Part shown: in pieces, positions 11,171-24,600 of the stretch
Layout: every line of letters starts with the position of its first letter
Numbering within the stretch: the stretch's first letter is position 1
NCBI GenBank assembly: GCA_940671915.1
Contig: CALNVZ010003430.1
Location: 15,077,868-15,141,867 of the forward strand
From: Paracentrotus lividus
Lineage: Eukaryota; Echinodermata; Echinoidea; Camarodonta; Echinidae
DNA length: 64,000 nucleotides
Direction of reading: 5' to 3'
Notes under the pieces: generated by a model
Database searches by the model: none
What the model saw: only the letters and a program-made list of their open reading frames with translations
Told to the model about the DNA's origin: nothing
Program-made: the position numbers and the translations under genes

Positions 11171-12440
11171 TTTAGGAAATTTACCCGTTTTAATTTTATC
11201 ATTTTTTTTCTGCATACCAATGAAAGAAGATCGGTTTAATACTACTTTTTGTCGTAGTTGGCACTATCCAGTATGACAATCTAAGAACAAGGGATACCTC
11301 GTATAAAGTATATTTCTAAATGAAAATAAACTCTTTAGCACATCAAAAGTAATATAAGATTAGATTGAATAACACAAACAAAAGATTTCTGCACTTAAAT
11401 TTCAGTTTCTTCATGTTTTAATCTGATTAACAGCATACATTAAGCTGCACATATAAATAAATAGATAGAAATATATAGGCGTAATATTATTGGCAATAAA
11501 TCATTTTCAAGGTGAACATTGACAAATTGCAATGCCTGAATACTTTGTCAAACACGTACTACATATCCATAGATTGAGGTAATCAAGTTGAATTGAAACA
11601 TGAGAATCTGTGGTCCAAATTGAAATATTATGACTATTTTTAATCGTATTTTATCCAGTAATGTTACAAAAAGTAAAATAAACACATCATAGATTTTTAA
11701 TTACCTACACCTGAAAGATATGTTCAAGCTCATGCATGATTTCCAATGAAATTGTATGTCGTGAGTCTGAAAGGACCTAAAAATTGGAAGTGGTATTTGT
11801 CAAGTAGTGGTCCGCCCAGAGGTACATATATTAATAGTCACAGATACTTGCGTTGAATGTTCCAGGTTTATTGCATAGGCTAATTCAACTTAAATCATAT
11901 CATTTTCATGGACCCGAAAGATGGAAGAATGACTGGGTAAAGTTGGTAGTTTGGCCAAGTTTACAGAATTGCTGGCAACGTGTACATCCAGACTGATATC
12001 TATATATTGCAGTTGATTGCAATTACATCAACCAAGTTTCAATAAAAATCTTCCATTCAACTTGTGTACAGCTTGGCTCAATCAATTACAGACAGCTGTG
12101 AGTTTGATGTATGTCAGTCATACTTATTTGTACTCTTCTCTGAAAGAGAGATAAGGCCCTTTATAGTAATTCACAAAAATGGTGAATTTCCCCAACTAGT
12201 CCAAAATCGTGAAAATATCCATAATCGAAAAAATTGGCTCGGAATAGAACACCTTTGCTGTAATGGCATCAATGCTAGACCCAAGTAGATAATACTGGAA
12301 TGAAGATGAGTCGATAAAATATATGCTAACTTCTGGTCAGGGTGGCTGCAACCGCAAACTGCACTGTCCTTCCCAACAGCAAAAAACCAGGACATTCTAA
12401 GCACTTTGGCACATATTCTGAACCAGAGACTGAGACAGAG

Positions 12441-12539
12441 TTTGTATGGAGTTGAAGTTTGTGCGGTGCTATTGTGTGATCCATCAGACAAAAAAAAAGT
12501 TGGCACAATAGCACCGCGAAGACTGTAACTCCATACAAA
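12441..12539 (-). other. Long hairpin in FBF1 3' UTR
   Basis: The arms 12441-12476 and 12504-12539 are inverted copies about 36 bases long, sharing TTTGTATGGAGTT at the base and GCGGTGCTATTGTG at the top. The loop is 27 bases and A-rich. It lies about 50 bases after the FBF1 stop in the transcribed direction, so it would form a strong stem in the mRNA 3' UTR, or it is a small foldback transposon relic. Confidence 0.65.
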
Positions 12540-12588
12540 TTTGGTCTTCGGTTTACAATGTAATATGGGCCATAGAGTTGGACCAATC

Positions 12589-12666
12589 CTACATGATTGC
12601 TGGTACTCTATAGGAATTGTTTAAGGACTCTAGGAACGATGTCTCTTCATCTAAGAATTCCTTGTC
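12589..12666 (-). CDS. FBF1: FBF1 coding exon 27 with stop
   Basis: 26 codons: DKEFLDEETSFLESL, a short tail and a stop (TAG read on the minus strand at 12591-12589). It matches the DRDFLENEQFFLETLK terminus of human FBF1 and fits the previous exon in phase 0 as ...AAER|DKEF. Acceptor TTTACAG. Confidence 0.9.
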   Translation of the reverse strand, partial: DKEFLDEETSFLESLNNSYRVPAIM

Positions 12667-15600
12667 CTGTAAAAAGATAAAAGACAAATAAATGATTGAA
12701 CAATTAAAACAATGAAGCATTGATTACACAGCCTACTCCTCCTATAACGAGCATAGTACCAATTTCAAACATATGCACATACATGTATGTCTAAGTGTCA
12801 GATATATTCAGGTTAGCAAGATTTTGTTCGTCACAACAAGGTTTTTAGTTTAGTTCTGAGGACCTTACCATAATGAGAGTGGACTGTATTTGACTTAAAT
12901 CTGATACAACACATAATTCATGAAATACTCAAATGATGCTTCAGTGAATACAGAAATACATTTCACTTTATAAGGTGGTAAACACTTAAACAATTTACTG
13001 TGTGCGCTGTTATTTTTGCGCAATTAAGTTTTTCGTGCTGAGCGGCCTCGAAGAATGATCACAGGTTCTTGAATTCGCGCTGTATTTTAGTAAGCATGCA
13101 ATTGAATGCACCCAATACATGCATAAAAAAGCATGCTCATATATTCGCGCGTTTTTAAATTCGCGCCTGTCTATCTTCGCGTACCGCAAATATTTCCATG
13201 ATTACATTATTTGATACACATACATGTACTTCTCAAATAACTTTATAAATTTCCCCTCCTGTCATGTTCATACTATCTATAGCAATCGGAAAAAAATATA
13301 CTGCTCTTTCGATTTTCAATTTCTAAAGATAAAATGCACTAGAGTAAAAGTCTATGGTTTGCAATGAAAATATAACAGTAAACACTCAATATAACAATTT
13401 TCGATATGATACACTACCTGATTAGCCAGTTTTTTAGTAAAAAAAGAAAGATATACAATATGTGATTAATCGTATCAAAATGAGGAAATCGGCAAACTGA
13501 TCAATTTTTAAGTACTTTGCCTCTATCGTTTTCACCCATTTTTTTTACAGAGCACACATGAAAGATTGAATATTCAGAAAATAAAAATTTCAGAAAATTT
13601 GATTTACGTCGCTCAAAGTGATCGTTGTTCAGCGACTTCTGTCTCATTTTGATTTGATAAGGACTCTATATAAAGAGTTTCCACTGTACAATGGATCCTG
13701 CTTACCCTTTCTGCAGCAAGCTTCCATACATTGACAGTCCTGTCATGTTCAGCCTGAGCAAGACGGTTGTCTACAGTGGTTGAAGGCATTGGTTCACCTC
13801 CCTGGAAGTACGTAGAGGTCATGACCCCTGGACCCGATGACATCATCATGGGGAAGGAATCTGACGGAGGCACCTGCTGCTCTTGCCAGGGTGCTGTTAT
13901 GAAGAAGGAAGAGAAGTTACTGGTTATGGAGATACATGTAATAATGTAATAATGGTGGCGATGATGCTGATTATCATGGTGATGGTGATGGTGGTCGTGA
14001 TGAAGGTGCTGTTGATGATGATGATGATGATGATGATGAAGAAAATGGCGATGGTGATGATAATTATGATGATAGTTTAATACTGAATCCATTTACATAT
14101 ACAAGTCGTTACACACAGTTTCAAAACTGATTATGGATTATTACATGATGGTGGTGGTTGTGATGATGATGATGATGATGATGTTGGTGATGCTGATGCT
14201 GCTGATTATGATGATGATTATGATGATGACAGTGATGTTGATGGTTACAATGATGAGAGATGATCATGATGATGATGATATGATAGTGGTTTGTGGTGGC
14301 AGTGAAACTCTAAGTTAACCTTTATGACAATTTTAGATATTTTTAGAGTTCAAGAGTTCCTTCATTCAGACCTTGTCAATGCCACATCATACATTCCCAC
14401 ATTTTACAGTTGCGTTTACTGAATCCAGTTACATCTACATTTAATGATATACACAGTTTTAAAACTTATCATAGAATTTTTTTCAAGCGTACCATGTATG
14501 TTTTGCAGCGATAGAGAAGAGCCACACTGTTTACATAGCAAGGACCCAATTGATTTCTCCAATGCCCTTTGATTCTCGGCTATCTGAAGTCTATCCTCTG
14601 CTATCTTTCTCTCTGTTGCTCTCAATTCTTCAAGTTGGTGGTCAAGAGCCTAAAATAAACATAATAAAAATGGTTAAAGGATGATCTTTATTTCTGATAG
14701 CAAAAGGAATTATGACTGTTAGATTTTCACTATCTATTTTCACCCCAATGCAGTCATTTAGTGACATACAGCGTAATGTGGAAATGAATAGCATGTGATC
14801 ATACTTTTGGTTGGAAAATACATAGTTACATGTATGTCCAACAATGGTCATACTATGTGCCTCCACTAAATGTCACCTCTCCATCATTGAATCCCCCACA
14901 AACTTCCGAAAAGTTTATAAGACAATGCATACCTGTTTCCTGGCTGTGTGCTGTCCTTTTTATCATGCGTGCCTTCACGAGAGGCAGAGCTACAACATGT
15001 ATTTCACACTCACCAATTCCCCAACTAGCTACCCCCCTAAAACTTAAGAAGACAATTTTTACCCTTTTCCTGGCTGTATGAAGTCCTTTTACCATTCCTA
15101 AAGGCCACATCTTCCTCACTAAATCTTTCATCATCCCCTAAAAATTAAGAAGGCAATGTTAACCTCTTTCCTGGCTGAGTGTTGTCCTTCTATCCTTCTT
15201 ACCTTCACTAGAGAAGCATCATAAAATCTCCTACTGTTCTCCTGAAAATTTAGAAGACAATGTTTACCTGTTTCCTAGCTGCATGCTGTCCCTCTATCCT
15301 TCGTGCCTTCACAAGAGCCGCTTCTCCCTCCTCCCTGACCCTCACTGCATCACCAACCATCCCCTGTAGCTCCTTGGACCGTGCCTGGAGGGAGTCTCCC
15401 AGTCGCTGGAGCCTGGATTTTTCCAGCTGGAGCTCATCTTGCTCTTTCTCCAGCTCTAGTCTGCGTTGCTCCAGGCTACTCTGCTCCTTGTGCAGGGACT
15501 CTCGGCCAAAGGTCAGCTGGTGGCGCTCGGTAGCGAGGCTCTCAAGGGTCCCTTCTCTCGTAGCTTGCTCCTGGCAGTGGTAATTGGGAAGAGTTGTATG

Positions 15601-18600
15601 AAAGCTTACATAGTTTTAACATAGAAATACAAAATACAAGTATGAAAACTATGTGCACTAATTTTCACAGTTGAAATATATTACAGTAGAAACTTGATAA
15701 AAAAAGAGGATCTACAGTGAAATATACATGTAACAAGATTTTGGATATAAGAAGGCAATTTTCCTGGTCCTAGCTCTTTGTATTCTTTGGGTGTTTTTTA
15801 ACACTGATATATAAGATTCTTGATATAAACAAGGTAATCTCCATGGGCCCAAGGGCCTGGTTAATATAAGTTCCACTGTACTTGTCAGTTTTAGAGTAAT
15901 TACAGAGAGATACAAAGAGAGAGAGAGAAAGAGAGATGTCTACACAAACTTCATCTGCGATGAATACTATTTTGTTCAGAGACAATTACAATACAGTTAT
16001 TTTACACAATGTTTAGCATTTATTTTCGAATGAACTCAATGGCTGGGTAAAATTATATTTTTTTGAGAGTTTGAAGGACTTACAGAAGCCAACTACATGT
16101 ACTACATGATGATCAATTGGAAATTACTTTTCACCCCAAAGAAATAATTCAATCAATAAACTTAGAAAATAGCTGTAGAAGTCTAGATTTACCAGATCAG
16201 ACCCACTGACAGTATCTTGATGCATCACAGGTTTGGATATGCTGACAAAACCTATTAATTTTTATCATAATCAAGAAAAAATGCTAAATTCATTTGCAGT
16301 ACCTGAGAAGCTTTGCTCATTTCTTCTTTCATCTTAGCTTCCCACTCTCTCCTGGATGCAGCAAACTGAGCACGCTCAGTAGCTAGAGCTTTCCGTTCCT
16401 CCATGCACTGTCCCATGATGCTTTTCTGTTCAGCCAATACAGCGTTCTATTGAAACAAACACATAAAAAAAATTATACAGCAAAACATTTTTGATAACTA
16501 TATTGTACAAACAGGGCCTATATGTTAACAAGCCTAGCTTATTGTTATAGGTCCATCCAACTGTAAATTATACTTTGTGCTAGATGTGAGTTTTAATTTG
16601 TACACATCCTCTTTTGTTTATATCACCCATTTTCGATATTATGCACTTCGAGATTTTATTGTACATCGTATGTTCGCTTGTATGTTGGAAAATAAATAAA
16701 CTGAAACTGAAACTGAATTTAAATCAACATGAATCCCAGCAAATAAAAATCGGTGCATGTATATAAGTTTACAAAGCGCACGTACATTTGTATGTACAAT
16801 ATAATTTATAAATATGTTGATCATAACTTCAAAAACTGTTCTTACAAGTATTGCTACAGGTTCAAGTATTGGTTATGTATCACTCTCCTCATCACAGTGT
16901 TTCTAATTATAACAATGATACTTTTTATAATATCCATGCTACTATAAAAATCACTAAAATCCACCACTGCAACCACAATACCACAACCACACTATGCATG
17001 TACCTTAACTTGTTGTAGAGATGATGCTGACATCATCATCCTCTCCCATATGTCTATCTCTACCACTACAACTACATGTACTACCACTATGACAACAACA
17101 CTGTACCTTTGCTTGTTGTAGAGATGTTTGCTCTGAGGCAAGCTAGTCTGAAATCACCTTCCTCTCCTACATGTACCTCTACATCTACCATGACTTCCAA
17201 TACTAAGACCACTACTAATACTTCTACCACTACCACTACCACTCCCGCTATCACACCATACCTTGGCTTGTTGTAGTGATGATTGTTCTGAAGCTAGTTG
17301 GTCTGACATCACTTTTCTCTCTTCCTCCATCATCTTCTGAAGACTGGTCAACTTGTTCTGCTCCTGACGTAAACGCCATCTATCCTGTAATAGGTGAAAT
17401 TTATTTTCGTTATCGAACGCATACTTGGTATGCTTCTTTGATCATCCATGTTACGTAATATTTTGCTACCGTCACTCTCATGTTTCGAGAAGCGAACCCA
17501 TAGAATCACTCTTGGACAAGCAGTCAAAGCTCACGATTGGCCCTCCAAATCGTCTCTCGCCACGTGGAATCATGAATGAAGAAATTCCTGCCTCCAACAA
17601 AGAAATACTATCCGCTATTCACAACCTACAACGGCGGGTCGATTCTGCTTGCAAGGCCAAGCCTCCTTCAAAGTCTCAAAAATTCAAATCCGAAGGAACC
17701 CGGCAACAGTATCAACATTCTTACGTAGAAGACAGGGACCACGTGGCGACCGTGCAAGACTTGAGAGCAGCACTATCAGAGTCAAAGGACAGGCAAAAGC
17801 ACATTAGGATTGCTGACAGGTCTTCACAGGGCTGGGCAACAGTGAAAGAATACGTCACGGACGACCTCGCCGACGACTCAGATGATGAGAAAAGACTACG
17901 GAAGCTAATATGTGTTATTTCCGTCCTTTCAATGAATTCAGTCGTTTTTTTTTAAACAAGAATTTAATAGCCAACAAGCATTACGCCATTATTAGACAGT
18001 CGAGAACATTATTGCAGATCACATTTAACCTTCATAACCGTTTCCTTTCTAACAGAACGTAAGTGGAGGAAGAAAATTACATTTCAATAAATGGTTTAAA
18101 TATACGCCGTCGTGTGTTTCTGAAATGTTCAGGCATCCGTGAGCAACTTCGGAAACTCAAAAGCTTATTGCCGTACATTGCACAACAACAAGCCAAGGTT
18201 GCCAGTACTCAAGCAGCACGAGGCCACATACTGGGATATTTGATTTGGGATTCTAGTCACGATACTGTTGCTTATAACCACCGTCTTTACAAGCTCTTGT
18301 AATCTCTTCAATACAATAAAAGGCCATGCAGTGTATTATCTCATCTAGGTATATATTCTATTCCTTGATATGTGCTTCTAGTCGTGATAGTGAAGGTTGT
18401 AAGGACTCTCTTCTCAAGGCTCTTGGTTTCTATAACCTCTTTAAAACACATGTACATGTACATGTGTGTGAAATGGTTTTATCACATATAAAAGAAGGCT
18501 GTATTACCTCATCTACATGTAACTGCATAAATTATTCTGTTCCTTTATTATGTGCTTCAAGTCGCAATACTGAGGCTTGTAACCACTCTCTTTTCAATGC

Positions 18601-21600
18601 TCATTGTTTCTATAATCCCATAAACATACATGTACATGTGGGTGAAATGGTTTTATCATCTATAAAAGAATGGTGCATTACCTCATCTAGCTGTATATTC
18701 TGTTCCTTGATATGTGTTTCTAGTCGTGATACTGTGGCTTGTAACCGTTCTCTCTCCAAGCTCATTGTAGCCTCCTGCTCCTCTAGTCGTCTCTTCATTC
18801 TCTTGGTTTCCTCCTCCCTCTCTCTCACTTCCTGGAGACGGTTGTCAAGCTGGAATTGATGCTGGTCTGAAACCCTTCCCTACATGTCATAAAAAACATA
18901 TGAAAATTGCGAAAAATCTTAAAACTTGTAACTGTATTGATGTTAACACACCAGTTTACTAATAAAAATAATATGTTGCCTAAGAGAACTGAGTGTATTA
19001 AATCTTTAGGAAAGAGAGAATTTAGTGTTTCACAACATATCATGTCTTCTGCCACACAAAATGCAATTCAGAGATAGTCAAGTTAAAATGTTTTTCACTG
19101 ATTTTTTTTGGTCTCATTTTACTACTTTTGAGATACAGTGTAGAACATGTAAAGAATACTGTGTTGTTAATCACCCTGTGAAGCTGGAACTCTGAAAACT
19201 GTCTATTTAATTAGTTAGAGTGAATTTTTCATTGATGGCCTTTCTCCAGGAACATGAAACACAAAAACGTTAACAGCCTTTATGCAGGAAGGCAACAATA
19301 TATAGTCCAGTCCTGTTATAACCAGCACAAATACAAGATCTTGATACAACTAGGAGGTTCTCCTAGTTGTATCAAAGATGCTTACATTGTGTTAAGTAGA
19401 ATGTTTAACAAGATTTTATTATAAATAGGTAATTGGCTTGGTCCATAGCACCTCATTATAACAGAAGTGGAATTTAAAAGGATTTCAAAAAGACAAATCC
19501 TACATACCTGCAATGAGTTGATCTGATCACCAACAAGCCCCACTCTCTCTACCACATCTTTCAATGACTTTGTATGACTTGTACTGTCTTTCATTGAGTC
19601 CATCTGATGCTGCATTGCTTTTCTCGTCTCATCTAGCTCACGTCTGTTCTGAAGACGAAGATCATCCATCTCTTGCTTGTGTATCTAATGGAAAATTGGT
19701 GTAATTCATCATTTGACACATTAGAATAAAATAAAATATAAATAATGAATGGCAATCGAAGAGAAAGTGACTTTGCCACAATTCAAGCCCTATATCTAGT
19801 GATCCATACTTTACAGACATACAAAAGCTCAATCAAATATTTTTATTCAATGACTTGCATCACTAAAATGCCAAAATGATTGACTAAGACCAGCCTAGTA
19901 TTTATCACAAGGAGCAAATTTGAAACCCACAAGTGATGTTGACTAAATATTAACCACTTCAAGACACCTTCATACCTGTTTCAGTTTCTCCAATTCCTTC
20001 CCATGCTCATCATAAACCTTCTCCATCCTCCCCTGATGCTCACTCACAACCTTTGACCTCTCAGCAATGATCAACTGCAGCCTGTCCTCATATCGTTTGG
20101 CGGATTCCTCCATGTCCTGGTGAACTCTAGCCTCTCTCTTTTTGGCTCCTTCCTCCAGAAGGCTGATGTAGCTCTGGTGGTTGGTCTCTACTGTATCTAG
20201 CTGTTGCTTATGATGTTTCTCCAGGAACTGAATGGATGACTCCAGCTGGGTCTTCTCTGCTTCTAGCTGCCGCACCTGATTGTAATGAATGATTAAAGAA
20301 GTTAGTAGGAACCTTGATTAATCTCATATCTCGATAACCCCAGGAAACTCAAGTAATTCCAATGGTTGGTAATTTCTTTGTCATCATCCGCAAACACTGT
20401 GTCATAAGTAGGTCTTACATTTTGCAGAAAAACCTGATGATTTGCTTCACAGTAATAACTGTTTCTAACAAACCCCAAAATTCGCTACATTTGCAAGCAT
20501 TTGCCAGCAATGAGAAAGGAAGAGTTCACAAACATTCACCACACAGTGAAATTGAAGCACTGTGATTATGTACCTTGTTTTCCAGCCACGGATTCCCTGA
20601 TGACATTCCTCCAATGCTACCAACCCCGAGACCGGTTCCGTTACCGGGCGTGGCACCGAGACCAAACCCAATTCCCAGTCCAGGCATGGACGATGGCGCT
20701 GATGACTGGAGCATCTGTTGCTGCATCATTGCCTGTTGTTGCTTCATTGCTTCTTGTTGCTGTTGAAGGGCTTGTTGCTGCTGTTGTAGCATAGCTTTCT
20801 GTTGTTGCTCTTGTATCAGTCGCATCTGTGTCTCATGTTCTGCTGCCATTTGGAGCTACATTGTATGAGGTAAATAATCAGAATGGTTAAACCGTTTTGT
20901 ATCTTCATGAAACTAAAACCTAAACAAGAATTGATGGAGCAATTTTGATATCCACCTCCTTCATAAATAGTATTATAGTTATTTTTTATGGTAAACCAAC
21001 CTTTATGACTTCTGAATCCTAGAAAATTATTTTAGATGCATAAAGGGGGAGGCAAATATACATATAGCGTTAATGCTATTCAGAAGCCCGAATAATTAAA
21101 GAGAAATTTCTAATGAGGTCACAAGATTGACTTGTGGAATAAACTCACACTAATCTGGAAGAGGTTATAACGATTCACCTAAAACTTGATGTATGCTGTA
21201 AATGTTTTAAAACACCAAAATGACACAAAGTTATATAAATTGGAGAATCACATGCATTGAACACAGAAATGCTTGTAAGGGACTGCACATTAATATATGG
21301 CCTAATTAAACCTTTGTGCTGTTTTTTAGTTTAAATATACAAACGATGTAACAAAATACACATAGTGTATAACTTGTTTTTTTCGCGATAGTTTTGTGAA
21401 GCTATTTATAGTAATGAAAACATCACAAAGATTGCATAATTATCCGCTCGCAAATTTCCCAAACTAGTCCAAAATCGCAAACTGTACACAAAAATATTGA
21501 CTCATACAGTACCTGTTGTTGTTTGAGAGTTGTCTCATATTCCAGCATACTCTCCCTCTGTCTCTCTAGTTGTCTCTGACTCTCATTCAACATCCCTGAC

Positions 21601-24600
21601 ACATCACTACTTCTTGGTTGTAGCAACCCTGTGGTTGTAGAACCAGTTTGTGGTATACCACCTGTTGTTGGAGTTGCAGGAGGGGCAGCAAGTGGAGTTG
21701 AGGTGTTCGGGGGATGTTGAGAGGAGGTAAACTGTGGTGTGGTAGGTGTTGCAGCAACATTGCTGGAAGAGTTGAGACCTTGTTGCTGTTGTTGTTGCCT
21801 CATCTCTTGACGCCACTTAGGTTCCCGTCTCCCTACATGATATAAATGAATGCAACCATTTTCATTATTGCTGATGTACATGTTATTAAAAATAAAAAAT
21901 TAATTGTCTTCAACAATATTCTTCTTCTCTTTGAACAAGTTCACAGTTTTTCTGATCATGTTTAATCCTGTTTAAATAAGTTCAAATAAATGAATAAATT
22001 ATTCTTATTTCTATCTTTTTATTCAAAGTGGGTTTTCTTCTAAAAACTATGCATCATAGGCTGTGTATTTAAGGTCAGCATACCCCTCAGAACTATTTGC
22101 AAAACTGATTGATGTATTTCAGACTGTAAAAACAAAATTCAACTATTTGCAAGTACATGTAGATTTGCTGTGGTGTGCAAGAGGACAGATGGATGATTTG
22201 GGGATAAGGCTGGAGATGGTTGAAGGCGGTTTGGAAGAATAGAAAGAGCTAGGAACGTAAAGGCTGTTTCAAGCGATTGGAGGAGTAAGCTAAGGGGTGG
22301 TTCTACATGTAGATATGTATTTAAATCTTTAACACAAAACATATTGATAGAATTTTACCGTTAAACTTGTTCTTTTAAGTATAACAGATCTCCCAGTCTC
22401 ATTCAATGTGATTTGTATTCTCAAAAAATTTTTTAGGGCAAGTGTATTTTTTTAAATAAATGAATAGCAATCAATATATTCCACAGCTAATAAAAGGAGA
22501 GAATACATTGAATGAAATGCAGAGCATATAATCAGTTAATAGGGAATACAGACCTGATGTTGCTGGTCTCGGATCGCCAGTGAGTGAGGTAGTAGAAGAT
22601 TGGCGTTGAAGGGGTGCCGTAGAAGACTGGAAATGAATGAAAAGAGTTTCATATGATAATCGTAATAGCCAAAAGCCTTATTAAATACAATTCAAAATTG
22701 AGCATATCATAACATACAGGTAACCAACAGTTCATAAATTGAGGGACAGGTTGCACGAATTTGTTTTTAAATTAATTCTTACATTCTTATATGTAAGTAC
22801 ATTGTACAACATCTATTTTTTAAAACAAATCTGATTTATGCTTTCAATATTCAAAGCAATTTATTCTGGGGTCTGAGTTTTCCTTTAATAACAATAATAA
22901 TACACAAGTACTGTTTAGACATTAGGGAAACATACTATCTAATAATATACATTTCTACGGACAATAACAGCAATGGAAGACATAAAGTTTAAAAGTAATA
23001 ACATTGGAAGTCCATTGCAGTTACCATGATCTATCATTGGTCTACATGTGCATGTACCTGATTTGTCTGAGGTGTAGGAGTCTGTGCGCTAGGGGGCTTA
23101 GAGGCAGTGCTTTGAGCAGAAGGGGGAGGACGCTCCACCGCTTTTGGCACAGGTTCATCTTTCTCTATAGCAGCAAGCTGTTTGATCTGTTGAGCTATCA
23201 AGCTGGCTCGAAGGGGATCACTCTCACCTAATGGGTCATTATCATCATCATCACCTGCAACAGAATCATTGAATTAACAAGTGGATTAGTAAATTACGCG
23301 GTGCGCAATATATGTCCCCGCCGATAATGTAAAATTCCCATTATGTCGCATCAGTGCTATCACATAAGGCAATCGGAATCAAAATCGGGTAAAAAATGGT
23401 GAAGGAGTAGCATTTTGTAGCCAATGTAGAATATAGGTCAAAAATCAGGGTCAAGGGTCAAAGGTCAAAGGGGTCAAAATTCTGTGAAGAAGTTTTGTAG
23501 TCCTCACCTAGTGCTATCAAATAAAGCAAACAGAATCAAAATCGGATGAAAATTGGTGAAGGAGTAGCATTTTGTAGCCAATGTACAATATAAATAAAAA
23601 TGAAGGTCAAAGGTCAAAGGGGTCAAAAGTCAAAATTCCGTGAAGAAGTTTGGTAATCCTCACCTAGTGCTATCACATAAAGCAAATGGAATCGAAATCG
23701 GTGAAAAATGGCAAAGGAGTAGCATTTTGAAGCCAATGTACAATATAGGTCAAAGGTCAAAGGGGTCAAAAGTTCAAAATTCCGTGACGAAGTTTTGTAG
23801 TCCTCACCTAGTGCTATCACATAAAGCAAACGAAATCGAAATCGGATGAAAATGGCGAAGGAGTAGCATTTTGTAGCCAATTAACAAATAAAGGTCAAAA
23901 TCAGGTCAAAGGTGAAAGGTCAAAATTCTGTGAAGAAGTTTGGTATCTCACACTAGTGCTACGCATAAAGCAAACGGAATCGAAATCGGATGAAAAATGG
24001 TGAAGGAGTAGCATTTTGTTAGCCAATGTACATATAAATAAAAATCAAGCTCAAAGGTCAAAGGGGTCAAAAGTCAAAATTCCGTGAAGAAGTTTTGTAG
24101 TCCTCACCTAGTGCTATCACATAAAGCAAACGGAATCGAAATTGGATGAAAAATGGCGAAGGAGTAGCATTTTGTAGCCAATTAACAATATAGGTCAAAA
24201 ATCAAGGTCAAAGGTCAAAGGGTCATAGTCAAAATTGTGTGAAGAAGTTTTGTAGTCCTCACCTAGTGCTATCACATAAAGCAAACAGAATCGAAATCGG
24301 ATGAAAAATGGCGAAGGAGTAGCATTTTGTAGCCAATTAACAATAAAGGTCAAAAATCAGGGTCAAAGGTCAAAGGTCAAAATTCTGTGAAGAAGTTTGG
24401 TAGCCATCACCTAGTGGCTATCACATAAAGCAAACGGAATCGAAATCGGATGAAAAATGGTGAAGGAGTAGCATTTTGTAGCCAATGTACAATATAAATA
24501 AAAATCAAGGTCAAGGTCAAAAGGGTCAAAAGTCAAAATTCCGTGAAGAAGTTTGTAGTCCTCACCTAGTGCTATCACATAAAGCAAAACGGAATCGAAA

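Larger units (their letters stand above)
9240..12588. other. Intergenic region between convergent SPHK and FBF1
   Basis: No coding exon is recognised. It holds a foldback element (9700-9967), a long T run (10845-10898), a MITE-like sequence from about 10985 and the probable FBF1 3' UTR with a stable hairpin (12441-12539). AT-rich sequence elsewhere. Confidence 0.5.

Noticed and set aside
13613-14092. 159-codon minus-strand frame with a His-rich N-terminus
   Set aside because: The His tract is the (ATG)n intron repeat read on the other strand. Only 13706-13893 is the true FBF1 exon, bounded by an AG acceptor and a GT donor.
15260-15583. 107-codon plus-strand frame
   Set aside because: It is the antisense shadow of FBF1 exon 24, which is supported by frame, splice sites and similarity.
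18063-18302. 79-codon plus-strand frame
   Set aside because: Its end overlaps a decayed antisense copy of FBF1 exon 21, and it shows no recognisable domain. The first part may belong to the same insert as 17425-17955, but that is not supported.
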